Below, one piece after another: positions 21,338 through 32,659 of a stretch of 64,000 nucleotides of DNA. The notes beneath the pieces were generated by a model that had not been told where the DNA came from, did not search any database, and saw nothing but the letters and a program-made list of their open reading frames with translations. Both the position numbers and the translations under genes were made by a program. Source of the DNA: Symbiodinium natans (lineage: Eukaryota > Sar > Dinophyceae > Suessiales > Symbiodiniaceae). The DNA lies in NCBI GenBank assembly GCA_905221605.1, contig CAJNDS010002744.1, forward strand, positions 141,501-205,500. The letters run 5' to 3'. Each line of letters opens with the position of its first letter. Within the stretch, counting starts at the first letter, position 1.

Positions 21338-23513
21338 TGAAGCCGGGCGCCCGGGTGACCTCCGCCAGACATCCGTTCTAACCTTCGGCTGAGAGGCGTT
21401 CTCAGGGTTCAGTTGAAGCCCCTCCTAAGTCCCCCGATGAGAAGTCGCTCGTCGGGCCGTAGGGTTGCAGAGCAATGCGAGAGGGTGTGGGCAGTTTGGG
21501 GCAGCGCATCCAGAGCAAAAGGGGAACCCGAATAAACGTCAGGCGTGTAGTAGCTGTATGGTAGGAGTGCGAGGACCTTAGGACCTTGGTACTTGGAAGC
21601 AGTTTCTTTGATTCTGGGATATGGACAAGCACCCAATAAGTCAAACTAAGCCGTTATACACGGCTTCCTCTAAACCTTAAATGCAGTAAACCTCATACTC
21701 TCAACCGCCTCAAGCCTTCACTCCTTGTTTGAGGTGCCCGTCATGCCACTTCCTTCACCGGGAGTGGGAGGTGGGGACGCTTGCGCCCCCAAAGCTGGGC
21801 TCTGGCTGGGCTGGTCACGAAACCACATTGAACCGGAAGCTGGTGCTCAGAGCTAGATCTTTCGATCTCATCGCGGTGCTTCTTGACCTGGAGTGTAGAG
21901 TCCAAGATGCTGATCCTAAACTTCCTGACCCGCCACCCCAGAGCCTGCAAGCCCAAAGCCCGGAGCTTGCCAGCACCCGGCGCCCCGGCGCCATTGTCGC
22001 TGGCGGAGGTTCGGGGTCCTTTCAGCGGTTACGTGGTGGCTTTGCTTGGAAAGAGCTATCCTCGACAATCTACAGGCTCCTACAACCCTAAACCTGCGTT
22101 TGGCCGAAATTCCCCTCAGGCCCACACCCTAAACCTAGCTGACCCTGAAACAGTCCTGAAAGCCATGTGTACGGACTGAAATGCCGGACGTTGGCCGACA
22201 AACCTCTGGCAAATTCGCTTCGGGTTGAGTTTGGTTCCAGCATTTGTTAGCTCTACCTCCTAATCGCTCGTCAACCCTGCACCTTACAGCTTCAGAGTTT
22301 CGGGCTCCTGCGGATACTTTTTCGGCTTTTCACCTGGGCTCGCGAGTCTTGAGCCGCCTTCTCACAAGTTGTAATATGTCTTCGAAGGCTCCGCTCCTTC
22401 CCCAGTTTGTTCCCTTGAAGCTCTGCAAGCCCGAGGCCTCGAGCATCTAAGACTCTAATTTCGAAAGCAGGGAAGCCCTATCCGGAACACCGACACTTAC
22501 GCACCTTCAAGCGTCAAAAGCTTCAAAAAAAACACGAACGCGTTCAGGCTCTTGGCCCAGTCTCCACGACTCAGCGCACGCCCCTTTCACTGGCGCTTGC
22601 GCCCGAGGAAGGGTTCCGGAAGATAGGGATGGCTGGAGCCCGTCCAAGAATGCAAGAATCCACTTGGAAGCTGAAACCCTTGGGTCTGGGTCAGAGCTGC
22701 GAGGTGTCTCAGCATTCGCACACAGAGCCCGACGCAACATCTCTTAGTCTACGAGAATCTCCCTTGCGTTTCGTAGCAGTCACTGAAGGGAGTCGCTGGT
22801 GCCCGAAAGCGAGGCCGGCGGCTTGATGTAGGGATCAGCTCGGACTTGGGGCTGCGAGGGGGCAGTGCTTGGGAATAAGGTTGGGCTCCATCATGTTGAG
22901 AGCCAAGCCAAAGGTGAGCACAATACCTTCGCATCCGTCGCAATCTTTGCATCACAGGGCGTTTCATGTAAGCAAACCCACTTTTGAAACCTTGACCGTC
23001 TTGGCGACTCTCCCAAGCTTGGGATGCAGGGTTTTCTGGTTTCAGGAGTCGAAGGCTTTTTGGGTGGCGCGGTGGGCGCTTGGCTCCAGATTCGCGATTA
23101 AACGGTCTTGGGTAGACAGCCCCAACTGTAGGCCCCATAGGCCAAAACCAACCCCGTGAATGCCGGGCCCGAAGACAGCAAACCCCGCTGCTCACTCATC
23201 TGTTCGCTCACTCTGTTCACTCTGCTCACTCTGTTCACTTTGTTCACTTTGAGGGTGGCTCGCCGCAGAGTGAGGGCCCAAGGGACCGGAAGTGCCAGGT
23301 CAGAAAATGCACTCGTACCATACACAGTCCGCTTCACAGGCATTGGAGCTTGGGGTTGAAGGGTCTTAATTGCTTTGGGCTCCAAAAGAGCTCCCGAGCA
23401 AGGCCAGATCACCACTTTCAGCGTGACCATCACGAAGGCCTGAGTCTCTTGACACCCCGAAGACGTGGAGTCGCAAGTGCTCGCAAAAGACTACCATGTG
23501 CCCCCTCAGCCAG

Positions 23514-23576
23514 GCCGCCGACACTGAGCTTGGCCTGGATGTGTCCCATGAGCCCAGCGGCAACGTCTTGGACTTG
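23514..23576 (+). CDS. PDZ-like domain, exon 1 of 4
   Basis: Sixty-three nucleotides between AGCCAG| and |GTCTGT, phase 0 at both ends. The peptide includes ELGLDVSHEPSGNVLDL. The GLDVSH part corresponds to the carboxylate-binding loop and second strand of PDZ folds (usual form GLG-phi), here in the diverged L-G-L-D form. PDZ domains bind C-terminal peptides and assemble complexes at membranes or the cytoskeleton. The call depends on the next three exons, which join in the same phase. Confidence 0.6.
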
Positions 23577-23733
23577 GTCTGTTGAGGGTTTGAGGTTTGG
23601 GATCCTGGCTTTCTATCATTCCTTGTCTCGAGAGGTTTGGTGTTGAGCGAATTCTTGCAGCACTCCCTGGGGCTGGAACTTGAAGTTGCCTTGGCTCGGG
23701 TCTTGGAATCCCAAAAGCCCAAAAGCCCTGCAG

Positions 23734-23772
23734 GTGCTGCGAGTGGATGGAATCCGGCAGGGCGCGGTGCAG
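23734..23772 (+). CDS. PDZ-like domain, exon 2 of 4 (microexon)
   Basis: Thirty-nine nucleotides (VLRVDGIRQGAVQ) between CCCTGCAG| and |GCCGGG, a GC donor, phase 0 at both ends. It supplies the beta3 strand and the xxGxxxxW-like loop, in the usual position of v..v..gg.v..w in PDZ folds. Confidence 0.65.
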
Positions 23773-23919
23773 GCCGGGAGGGTCAGGGCTTATATCAAGC
23801 TTGAGGCACGAAAAGTAATTCCCCAATCAAGCGCCAAACCATGCAATCTGCATACCTTCTCAAAATCCGCACAGGCTCACAAAGCCTTAGCCCTTCAAGC
23901 CCCAATTCCTTTCTGCCAG

Positions 23920-23961
23920 GCCTGGAACCAGCAATGCCTTGCATCCTCGCTTCCCGAACAG
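23920..23961 (+). CDS. PDZ-like domain, exon 3 of 4 (microexon)
   Basis: Forty-two nucleotides (AWNQQCLASSLPEQ) between TTCTGCCAG| and |GCCCGA, a second GC donor, phase 0 at both ends. The AWN start completes the turn begun by GAVQ in the previous exon. Confidence 0.65.
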
Positions 23962-24256
23962 GCCCGATTATCTTCTTTAGGCGTCGAAATCTGTTGACAT
24001 GGCCATGGGCCGTTCCGCTCGGTTTCTGCCGGGCCTGGTGCCAGCGGACTAAGCCCTACAGCAGTCCAGCTTGACAACCTAGCGAGCACCGGGGTCCTGG
24101 GAAGCTCAGAAGCTCACTAGATTCGTTAATGTGGATCCCCAATGTTGTTGTCGTCGCTGTTGTTGTCGTCGAGGGTGTGGTGGCGGGACAGCTTGAACTA
24201 GCAGGTCGAGACAGGACAGCAACCAATGTTCAAACTCCTCGGTAGCCCTCTCGGAG

Positions 24257-24325
24257 GTCATTGCTGTCGGCGATAAGATCACGTGCGTGAATACGGTGGC
24301 CGGAGATCCGGCGAAGATGTTGAAG
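24257..24325 (+). CDS. PDZ-like domain, exon 4 of 4
   Basis: Sixty-nine nucleotides between CTCGGAG| and |GCCAGT (GC donor). The peptide VIAVGDKITCVNTVAGDPAK carries the most diagnostic PDZ signature, GDkI..VN.v.gd, followed by KMLK. The frame remains open to 24,337 (ASSE), so the donor could lie slightly further right. All four exons share phase 0, so the domain reads through without a shift. Confidence 0.7.
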
Positions 24326-24485
24326 GCCAGTTCTGAGGGTTCACCAGAGTCCGGGCTTTTTCGAAGCATCCAGGCATTCTATACATGTGCCTACCTACTG
24401 CTGCATGTTGAAGATGGCCCACATGCCGAAGCCCCCTTCCAAGCCGAGCGTTCAAACTGTAACTTAGTCGACTTAGTCCTGGCAG

Positions 24486-24523
24486 CTTCGACCTATGAAC
24501 AGTACAAGAGGCAGAAACACAGG
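24486..24523 (+). CDS. Candidate exon: TYEQYKRQKHR
   Basis: Acceptor CCTGGCAG|, GC donor (AGG|GCTTGC). Basic helical peptide lying 160 bp after the PDZ-like exons. It could be the next exon of that gene. Evidence is weak because of its length. Confidence 0.35.
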
Positions 24524-24559
24524 GCTTGCGAGGCATTGTGAGGCATGAGTTTCTCCAAG

Positions 24560-25930
24560 GCGTTGCTGAAAAGTATTTCGCCCCTGTGTCTGGAGGTTAG
24601 GGCGACAGTGCCCATTGCAAGCCGTGTTTGCTCAAGGACGTGCAGTGCCCGAAAGCCCCATCTGCACCGATAGTGCACCACTCCCCAAAGCCCAGGCCTT
24701 AAACTCCTGAATGCAACTCGAGATCCCTACTCCAGGCATGCGTGTCGCAGCAGACTTTAAGCCTCGAAATCGAGCGCGAGGCGGGGCCCTCATGGATTTC
24801 CAGGATGTTTTCAGGATTTTCCGGTGCAGGTTTTGGGGTTTTGGGGTTTCAGCTTGCTCTAAGGAGTGGGTTGTTGGTGAATTGAAGTTTCTTCAAGCGA
24901 CATGTTTCTTGGAGAGGGGGATGGGGTGGGGGCTGCTTCACAACTCATCGTTCTGCAGGCCGAACCGAAGACTATAGAAACCCAAAGCTGATTGTGAAGT
25001 GCGCGTGATGTTGGAACCTCGGAACCTGGAGGTGGGATAATCACGAAAGCTCGTGTAGCGAGGCTTTCGTTTGTCTGCGTTGGCACTGATTTCTTGAACA
25101 ACACCTTGTCGCCCTCCTCCCTCCACCCCACCCCCCCCCCCCCCCCTCCTTTTTTTTTTTTGCCTTCCTTGTGCTGCGCCTCGCCAGCTCCTATTACTCT
25201 GACTCCCGCCAGCCAAGCCTGCGGAGCTTTCCTTCGACTGGCCCTCCCTCCACTCAAGTGACTCAAGTGTATCCTGTGAAGTGGAGTCAATAGAGCAAGT
25301 TGGTCGAAGCAACCCACCGGTGAGTTTTAGGACAGCTACGCTGACACTGAAACTCGCTTGACCCAATTTCGAGTCAACACGAAACACCACGCCTCGGGGC
25401 GTCGGATGTGCAGGCGGAAGTTGGTGGCTCACCTTGCGGACGTTAGCCTTGAGAGTTCCAAAGTCGGGTCTTGAGCTCAAAAGAGTCCGCCCAGGGCCCA
25501 AGCACGTCTCCAGTGAGGCCGCAAAGGGGGGGGGGGGTGCGGAAGGGGGGGGGCGGCTTCGCGAGCTTGTGAAAAGTGCAGCTGAAGGTTTGGTCCTTTT
25601 GGCCCCTGCCGCTAGCCTTGCCAGCGGGGCAATTTAGAACTTAAGACCCCTTGCATAAAGTCTTCTTGCCTGCGCACTTTGGTAAACTTCCTTCCTGGTC
25701 GCCCCCCTCAAGTGCCTCAGCTACATCCTAGAGGTCAGCACGTGCCTTGCACCCCAGAACCAAGTGGAACACTTCCCAGCATCGAATGCGCAGTTGCACT
25801 CGGCTACAGATGCACAGCCAAACAGATCCAGGCCACGAAGCCCCAACCAAACCTTTGGGCCCTAAAGCAAAGTCCACAAACTCCAACAATAGTCTATGAA
25901 GAGCCTAAATTGCTCCGGAGGAGTGGGGTG
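24560..25930. other. Intron-type sequence with poly-C/poly-T tract
   Basis: No convincing exon. At 25,127-25,160 a C run is followed by a T run and, 40 bp later, by TCGCCAG, which would be an unusually strong polypyrimidine tract for a + strand acceptor. G runs occur at 25,526-25,552. The hydrophilic - strand frames here are shadows of the biased composition. Confidence 0.4.
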
Positions 25931-25935
25931 CTCAG

Positions 25936-25999
25936 GGCCGAAGCCACGGAGTTTGTCCCTCGTTCAGGCCTTGAGGCTGCGGGAATTCTGGAGGACTTT
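25936..25999 (+). CDS. Candidate exon: EATEFVPRSGLEAAGILEDF
   Basis: Acceptor GCTCAG|. The frame ends at a stop at 26,000, so the donor must lie before it, perhaps near CTGGAG|GA. It could also be a last exon. Unrecognised sequence. Confidence 0.35.
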
Positions 26000-26206
26000 T
26001 AGCGGGGGCAGCAGGAGCCGAGTAGGTTTCAGGGGTTGCCGGGTTCCCTTTTGGAAGGGCCTGCAGGGCTCTCGGGCTTTCGGGGGGGTTCCAGGGCTTG
26101 ACTGTTCTGAACAAGGGTGTGTGTGCTTAGTCCAGAGTCGCTCAAGAAATCATGTAGGACCCGTGTGGAACAGCCATCCTCGGTTCCTCAGCCCAAGATC
26201 CTAAAG

Positions 26207-26359
26207 TTGAGGTAATGAATGTACCCCCTAGAGCTGCCCAAGAGCTGCTTCCAGCACTTTTCCGAAGGTGCCAGTCGCCATGGACGTCTGAGAATTGGGC
26301 AAATGAACTTCTTGAGGCTGCCAAAGCACCGGGCACCTGGAAGCCTCTCCTTGGCCCCC
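26207..26359 (+). CDS. Exon: AAQELLPALFRRCQSPWTSE
   Basis: Acceptor CTAAAG|, strong donor GTAAGG at 26,360. The 153-nt peptide continues ENWANELLEAAKAPGTWKPL. It is helical with conserved-looking Trp residues. The family is not recognised. Confidence 0.55.
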
Positions 26360-26901
26360 GTAAGGGCTGAAGCGCCACATTAAAAAGAAGTCACCTTTTG
26401 CAGCCATGGGTTAAGGCCGTTCCAAGTTCTTTGGGGCGCTGAAGGGGAGTGGAACCAGATCAAGGGCACCACATGGCACAACTAGCATAATCGATCCTTT
26501 TTGTCCGCCCGGACATGACGAACGGCGCTCCGCTCCTTCAATTGCAACATGAGGGAAAGTTCTTCGTGAGTTGACTTAGTCGTGAGATCCGTGAGGCTCG
26601 TCGTGAAGTCGTTTCAAAGCAATACATGTGAAGGGCATGACCTCGCATACTCGCGCGATCTCGCGCGGAAGCCCAGTACTGACAGTGACCCGTGAACGGC
26701 TCGTACAAATTGACCCATACACAGGTCTTCTGGGGGGCCTTGTTTTTTGCCGTGCAGAGCTGCAACATATAGCTCTCCTTCAAATAAGGAATCTAGAACG
26801 GTAATGGAGGCAACAAGTCACTCACGATTACGATTGTCCATGTGGTCGCTTTGTTTATCGAGCAAAAAGAGAGAGACAAGGATGCGTGAACAACGAAGAA
26901 G

Positions 26902-27040
26902 AGCACATTGAACGGTTACATGGATTTCTCTATTCGGGGCCTGTTCATGTTCAAGCACTTCCTGAGTACCATCGTTTCGGAACTTGTGAGACCGACCGTT
27001 TCGAAGCAAAGAATTCAGGTTCTGGGCACTTCTCTGCATC
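26902..27040 (+). CDS. Candidate exon: NGYMDFSIRGLFMFKHFLST
   Basis: A protein-like + frame, continuing IVSELVRPTVSKQRIQVLG, in sequence with lower GC than its neighbours. Splice sites are not clear at either end; GAAGAAG| and CATCAG| are possibilities. Unrecognised. Confidence 0.35.
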
Positions 27041-27059
27041 AGCACCCCCACAGAAGAGG

Positions 27060-30000
27060 TCTCCCCTATCGCGGAAAGTTGCCTAACTCATTTACCCCTT
27101 TCCGGAAAGTCGGAAAGCAGCCCAGTCCCAGTGCAGTTAGGGCATCGGCCTACCTGTTAGAGGTTGGAGTTTGGGGTCTGGGGCTTACCACGTGCATCCT
27201 GGTGCTCTGGATAAGAGCTTCGACCTAGCTTTGCGCTGCGACGGCAGCCGCACGTTTTGGTAGAAGCCGAAGAGTGGTCCCGGGATCGTCTGGGACGGGG
27301 TCAGTGAAGGCGTCAACAGTTCAGAATTGAGGAGTGAAAGCCCACCAACACGTCACCACAATGCTGCAGCTCGCCTTTCTTTGAGAAGGCTTCAAGTAGC
27401 TGATCGAATGTTTTTTGGGGGGCTTGTTTCTTTCTGGTGTAGGCTTCAAGCCTTCAAGCTTCAGGATTTCGGATGTTGGGGCTGCTCCATCCCGGGCCCG
27501 CTCTCTGGAAAAGCAATGCGCAAATGCAAGAGATCTGGAGCATGCCTGGTGGAGCTTCAGGCATCATGTGTTCGTTCTTTTCCATTTCTACACCACTCAA
27601 GCATGGTGCGGGTTGCGCACGGACGGCCTAGGAGGCCAAAGTGAGGTTCTTGGTGTAGTTTTGCTTGCGGTGGACGGTGTGGACGATGTGATGAGGCCTG
27701 AAAGACTGCAGCCTATAGTGGCCCTTAGAGCATGCCTTGTGAACGCCAATGCCGAGTTCGATCGGTGATCTCCCATGTGGTCTGCTACAGTTTCTTTCTG
27801 GTGATCCGTTGGAGAACGTTGTGGGCAGTTGAGTCCGAGGTTTCAGAACTTTCACAACCCTAAACCTTTGAGTTAAAGCAGACCAGCTACTTGGGACCTG
27901 CAAGTCCCTGAAAAGGCTTAGCCTTCCATTTGGCGGGAGCGGACTAGTACGGGGTGCGGCCTGCAGAGTGAGAGTATGCCAGATCAACCCGGGTTCTAAA
28001 GAAGTCCTGACCAAAATTCTCACAAGATCCCCAATGTCATGTTGACGACCTAGTCAATAACTTGTGTACTACCTGCCAGGTGGTGTATCCTTGGTCTTCT
28101 GAGCGAAGATGTTGGGTGACAAGCGTTGCCAGAGTGTCGTCGATGTTTGCAGGCGGCAAGCTTGCATGGCCTCGCCCCATACAATGCGCTAAAATTCGTG
28201 CAATGTGCATGGCCGCGTTGAGAAACCCATCGCGGGCGCCCGAGAGCTCATGCGGTGTGCGAAAGCCCCTAAACTCAGCATATGACAGCTTCTCAACATC
28301 TTTTCATAGCATCAAGCCACCATTTACTAGCAATGAAAGCATTCTGCACTTCGTCGCTTCGGCACGTTTCTTGTCTACAAAAACATGAATGGGCTAGTGC
28401 GGTTGTTTACTTCAAACGAGTTGAGTAGAAGCGCTTCGACATCCCATGTACCATGAAGGCTTGGTACCGCTATCTCTTGGCCTGAATGGTTTTTGCCAGG
28501 ATGTGTGGCAACTGTCGCCTGAGCAAGAAGCTCCTAGAAGGCTGCCAGCAGCCTCCATAGCAAAGTTGTGCGTGCAGAATCATTAGATGTGTCTCTGACC
28601 CCTTCCTCACACAAAGGCCGCGCCGATCCTCATGCGTGTGTGGGGGCTTCAGTGGCTTCGGGTAGGCTTGCGGGCAGACATGCTGAAGACTTTCAATGGG
28701 GGAAGGAGGAGATCGTGCTGCAACATAGGTCGTCCTCCAAAGCGGCTCCTTCGGTGGATGTACATCGTCTTCCCAAGTGGTCACCCCTTCTGTGCATCTC
28801 ATGACTTACAGCCTGGCCCATCCTCCCAAGTCTGCCATTCGCAACAGGACTACTTGTGCCCACAACGAAACAGAGCTGTCTTCACCATAAGGAGACAGCG
28901 GTCTCAAGCAACAGGGCTTAGGCAGCTTGGGGTCTGGTGTTTGGGGTTGACGCCTATGCCTGGCTGATTGGTCTTTGGTGTGCTTTGAGGCTTCAATGAT
29001 CAACGCACGGATTCAAACCTAGTTGCAAACCCGAAGCCTAGACTGACCCTGTGGCGGTTGACAGGGGGTCAGTTCTTGCAATTTCATGAGGGTTTAAGGG
29101 TTTAGTGGGGCAGCTGTTGGCCCATTGGGCGTGGTTCCCATCGCCTTCCGCACAACAATTGCTCTTTTTGGCTGCATGCAGCGGTTCCTACCGCTGTAAG
29201 GGGGCATTCACCTTAGTTGTAGAGAGATCAGAAAACTCTAGTTCCAAGAGCCTCCGAACCGCCAAGAAGCTCAGGACAAACAGCCCCGAGACCTTACGCC
29301 CTCGATCCTGAATGTAAAGCATCGCGTCTTAACTCCGTTAGATTTTTCAGCCTCTCCGAACCTTTCAACCTTGCAACGTTGCCCAGCGACATACGAATTC
29401 GCCTCGACGCATGCATGAATCAGCGCGGGTCAGCTTCTCGCGCCCGAAGCTTGGAGAGCTCTTGAAGCTTGAGGGCTTGGAGAGCGCTGGGCTTCATGAA
29501 GGGAGGCTTCGCGCATCTTGCAAAAGCTGCCTAAGCTGCCTGACACCCCTAACCGATCCTGGCTTGGGTTCGGAGTTTTGGAGTCCTTGTGGAGTCTTGG
29601 GGGCAGAGGTCCACAATCTAGCGTCACATCCGCCGCGTGCGCTCTGTGTTGACCCAGCCCGGGCCTCAGACTTGCCGTTCAGGGTCTAGTTGGGGTATGT
29701 GGCGTACACTCAGACTCGTAGAGGTTCAGGCTCAGGCACCCACCGTTCAGCGAGTAGGCAAGCTGCTCGCCTTGCCCTCGAGTGCGACTTGTAGGGAATG
29801 TGGCCAGACAGAGTAAATGTAAAGGGTAATTCCGGCATTCCAAGCAGCTTGTGAGCACAGTAAGCCAAGTTTGTCCGAGTAATGAGACGGGAAGATCAGA
29901 CATCTGGGACGGAAGCAGAGCAATCGCAGCAAGTGAGGTCAGGAAATTGAGGGTTACAGGGCCTTCTGTAGGGCTTGAGCCTCGCAAGGGCTCTCCATGA

Positions 30001-30560
30001 TATGGAGGCCATGGTGGCCATGGCATGGCTGGCCATGGCATGTCCATCGCATGCCCGCTTTCTTGAGGTTGGGCCCACGTTTGGCATTGGATTTGGCCCG
30101 AGCCCTGGGCTGCGGCACCAACCACACGAAGGCTTTCCCTTCATGTCCCTTCAGGACAGGAGCTTCCAATGCCGTAACATTGGAGAGTCGTTTTTGGCCT
30201 TTGAAGGTTTCACAGGTCCCAAAAGGCCACTGAAGGTTTGATGTAAGAGTTCAGCAAAGCCCGAAACTCCGCCTCAGGCTCCCAGCTTTACGCCGCAGCA
30301 TGTGCCTCGCCGCCTGCAGCTCTGAGCCGCTGCCGGAAGGCTCTCTGGCAAGGATGTCCCCTGAGCCAGGCGTTGAGAGGAAAGTCTTAGCGAGACCACA
30401 CCTGCCATGATTCCGGGAGCAATTGGTGCCCCCGTTTCTTTCGGAAGCTGTTGTGGCGCTGGGGAGCCCTTCGGGCTCGGGGTAGCCCTGGACTCTCCAC
30501 TCTGAGAGTCCCCCCCACTCCCCCTTTCGAAAGCAAAACCAAAAACACAAGGAGAACTCA
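27060..30560. other. Intron-type sequence with two weak coding patches
   Basis: A + frame at 27,640-27,767 (VVLLAVDGVDDVMRPERLQP) and one at 28,655-28,803 (HAEDFQWGKEEIVLQHRSSS) look protein-like but have no clear pair of splice sites. The rest is GGGTTT/AAACCC-word sequence. At 30,002-30,046 overlapping GGCCATGG palindromes occur in a row. Confidence 0.35.
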
Positions 30561-30569
30561 AGATCACAG

Positions 30570-30653
30570 GGGTTCCCAGAAATCGATAAGGCCACGCAAT
30601 TCTTCAGCAAGTGCCACGCCTCACCCGATGAGCTGCGGGATGCCTCAAGTGAG
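30570..30653 (+). CDS. Exon: EIDKATQFFSKCHASPDELR
   Basis: Acceptor GATCACAG|, GC donor (GAG|GCGCAG). It has 84 nt, 28 codons and phase 0 at both ends. Helical, charged and clearly protein-like. No family recognised. Confidence 0.65.
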
Positions 30654-30751
30654 GCGCAGCCGGAGTGTCAAGTTTGAGGGCTCTGGGATGGTGCGTGAGA
30701 GTTCACTGAGTTCAGTGTTTCGGCAAAGGAGGCCTGGAGCTTTGGAGCTGA

Positions 30752-30837
30752 GGTTTGGGGGGCTCTGCGGTGCCGTCGTTGGTGAACCTTCCGAAGCCAC
30801 GAAACTTCTAGAGATTCTCTACTTCCCAAGGCCCCCA
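30752..30837 (+). CDS. Exon: GEPSEATKLLEILYFPRPP
   Basis: Strong donor CCA|GTAAGG at 30,838. The acceptor is uncertain (GCTGAG| at about 30,751 is possible). The frame preceding GAVVGEPSEA is open. Helical segment followed by a Pro-rich turn. The family is not recognised. Confidence 0.55.
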
Positions 30838-31021
30838 GTAAGGTTTAGGACCTTGGAATTTGAGGCCGGTTTGGGAGGATGGAAGAAGCAACAAGGGGTG
30901 GAGCGGAGCAAAGCGGAGCAAAGCGGAGCAAAGCGGAGCAAGGGAGGGTGCTTGAGTTGCTTTGGTCTGTTGCATTCCTTTTGGATTCAGGTGCGTTTCG
31001 GATCGTTCTTGGAGTGCGCAG

Positions 31022-31074
31022 CCCCCGACATAGCCCCTATAGCACTCCTGGACTACACATCGAGGACCTTTCAG
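31022..31074 (+). CDS. Exon: PDIAPIALLDYTSRTFQ
   Basis: Acceptor GCGCAG|, donor CAG|GTGGAG. Fifty-three nucleotides, phase 0 at the donor. The second frame is also open (STPGLHIEDLS) but less likely given the splice phase. Confidence 0.45.
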
Positions 31075-31430
31075 GTGGAGTTTTCAGGGCGCTGGAATCT
31101 GTGGCCTCCATTCCTTTGCGCGCCAGAATAGCTTAAGCTCATGAATCCACAGGCCCTTAAACCCTAAAATCTGAGCCCTCTGGTAACCTTCCCACGCTAC
31201 TGGAATCCTCCTGTTTTGTTGTAAGGACTCCTGGGCCCGTGAGGGGCAGCTGCTGGTCGAAGAGTTGTCGAGGGTGGGCGGCACCTTGCTTTGGGGCTTC
31301 GAGGGTTTATAGGGGCTTCTCGGCTTCGGATTTGCTTGTGGGGAGTCAAAGATTGGAGTTGCATTCGAGACATTGTTGTGGTTTTCGGGCGCGGCAGGGT
31401 TGCACATGCCTCCCAGATTTTTCTTGACTT

Positions 31431-31622
31431 GTGCTGCCAGAGTCTTGTATGGTGAAAAAAAACTGGGAGGGTCAACGGGCAATGCGAGACGCCGCGACTC
31501 AGCAGCTGCGTTTATGGGCGTATGTGCAAGGGGGTCGCGTGTGCACGAGAGCAACATTGCGAGCCAAGAAGCTGTCCACGAAGCAGCGGGGCCACTGTGG
31601 AATTCCACTTCGGAACCGCTGA
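31431..31622 (+). CDS. Exon or short ORF: basic, Arg/Gln-rich
   Basis: The frame NWEGQRAMRDAATQQLRLWA, then YVQGGRVCTRATLRAKKLST, ends at a stop at 31,620-31,622. Its codon pattern is convincing. It could be a terminal exon or an internal exon that exits before the stop. Unrecognised. Confidence 0.45.
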   Translation: MLPESCMVKKNWEGQRAMRDAATQQLRLWAYVQGGRVCTRATLRAKKLSTKQRGHCGIPLRNR

Positions 31623-31680
31623 AGCCGTTGAAGCCCAAAGCAGCTTCAAAGCCTTCAGCTGAGTTGAACTGGTAGGTGCC

Positions 31681-31800
31681 TTGTTGTTTCATGAAGTTCA
31701 GGCTGAGGGCGGGGGCGCTTGGGAGAATTTTTCCAGGAGGGATGGTCTCGATATGCCGGCGCCCCCGATCGGTGGCTGCCCAGGGATGCGCCGGGACCTC
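31681..31800 (+). CDS. Candidate exon: DGLDMPAPPIGGCPGMRRDL
   Basis: An internal acceptor TTTTTCCAG| at about 31,735 may mark the true start. Possible donor at ATCG|GTGGCT. Pro/Gly-rich and unrecognised. Confidence 0.4.
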
Positions 31801-32223
31801 AGCTCCCAAACCCCAGAACATTCCAGTACCAGAACCATCCAGAACCCCCGCCCATCCCTCTTGAGCCTTGAATCTTCTCACAAAGCCGGGGATTCGCAGT
31901 GGATGGCTGTCAGACTTTGGCTTTCCACATAGACAATTACATGGAATGTAAGTATCACTGGGTTCGAGAACGCCGGGGATTCTGTGCCATCACCTGACCT
32001 GGTCTACTCCCTACAGACGCCTTTCAGGAATCCCTCACCCCACTCCCGGCTTTTGAGCACTGAAGCCACGAGGGATCTGGAGCCCCTCCCCTGGCAAAAG
32101 CAGCCGGCCATGGTCTCAGGGAAACGCGAAGCATCGCGGGGCCACGGGGGACTTTGAGGAAGGTTTCTTGCGCGGGCCACATCCAGCCTAATCATCTTCC
32201 ATAGGCTGTTTTCCTTCCGGCAG

Positions 32224-32259
32224 GTACAGAAAGCAGTAGACAAGTGGGCTTGCAACTGG
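32224..32259 (+). CDS. Microexon: VQKAVDKWACNW
   Basis: Thirty-six nucleotides between a good acceptor (TTCCTTCCGGCAG|) and GT donor (TGG|GTTTGC), phase 0 at both ends. The peptide is a short amphipathic helix. It is one of the cleanest microexons in the window. Confidence 0.6.
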
Positions 32260-32454
32260 GTTTGCGACTGGCCTGTGCTTTAGATGTGGTGTTGTACTCA
32301 AACCTGAACCCGAGGCCAGTGTGTGTCAGCCCGTTAGGCAGGGTTGAGGCTTTCGGCTGAGGCAGATGAGGCGAAGGGCAGTCGCACGTAAGGGGGCTTG
32401 GAGCCAAGGATGTTGACCTCCAGCAACTTACCCAAACTTCCTCAAAAGCCTCAG

Positions 32455-32575
32455 CAGGAAATCCTCATAATCCCCTTTCCCCGCCTCGGCCCCCCCGTCC
32501 AGGCCCGGATCCCACCAGGGTGGGAGGTCCTCTCATGGCAGCAGTGCCAAGGCCAGCATTGCCTTTTCAAAATGG
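32455..32575 (+). CDS. Exon: QEILIIPFPRLGPPVQARIP
   Basis: Acceptor AGCCTCAG|. The frame continues PPGWEVLSWQQCQGQHCLF to a GT at 32,576. An earlier GT donor follows PPGWE. The PPGWE word recalls the start of WW domains, but the rest does not fit, so no domain is called. Confidence 0.45.
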
Positions 32576-32602
32576 GTTTTAAATAGGCTTTGGAATGTCT
32601 CG

Positions 32603-32652
32603 GAGGGTTTCAGGGGTTTGAGAGGGTTTCAGGGGTTTCAGGGGGTTTCTGT
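32603..32652. repeat. Tandem telomere-like G-rich repeat
   Basis: AGGGTTTC/AGGGGTTT units run in tandem. They are related to the plant-type telomere word TTTAGGG and to the intron-filling words elsewhere, but are too degenerate to be a functional telomere. Confidence 0.5.
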
Positions 32653-32659
32653 GTTGCAG

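Noticed and set aside
24859..25501. Hydrophilic - strand frames with poly-Gly
   Set aside because: They are created by the poly-C/poly-T tract of the + strand and show no motif.
32455..32575. WW domain from the word PPGWE
   Set aside because: The second Trp, central aromatic pair and following Pro are not in the right positions.
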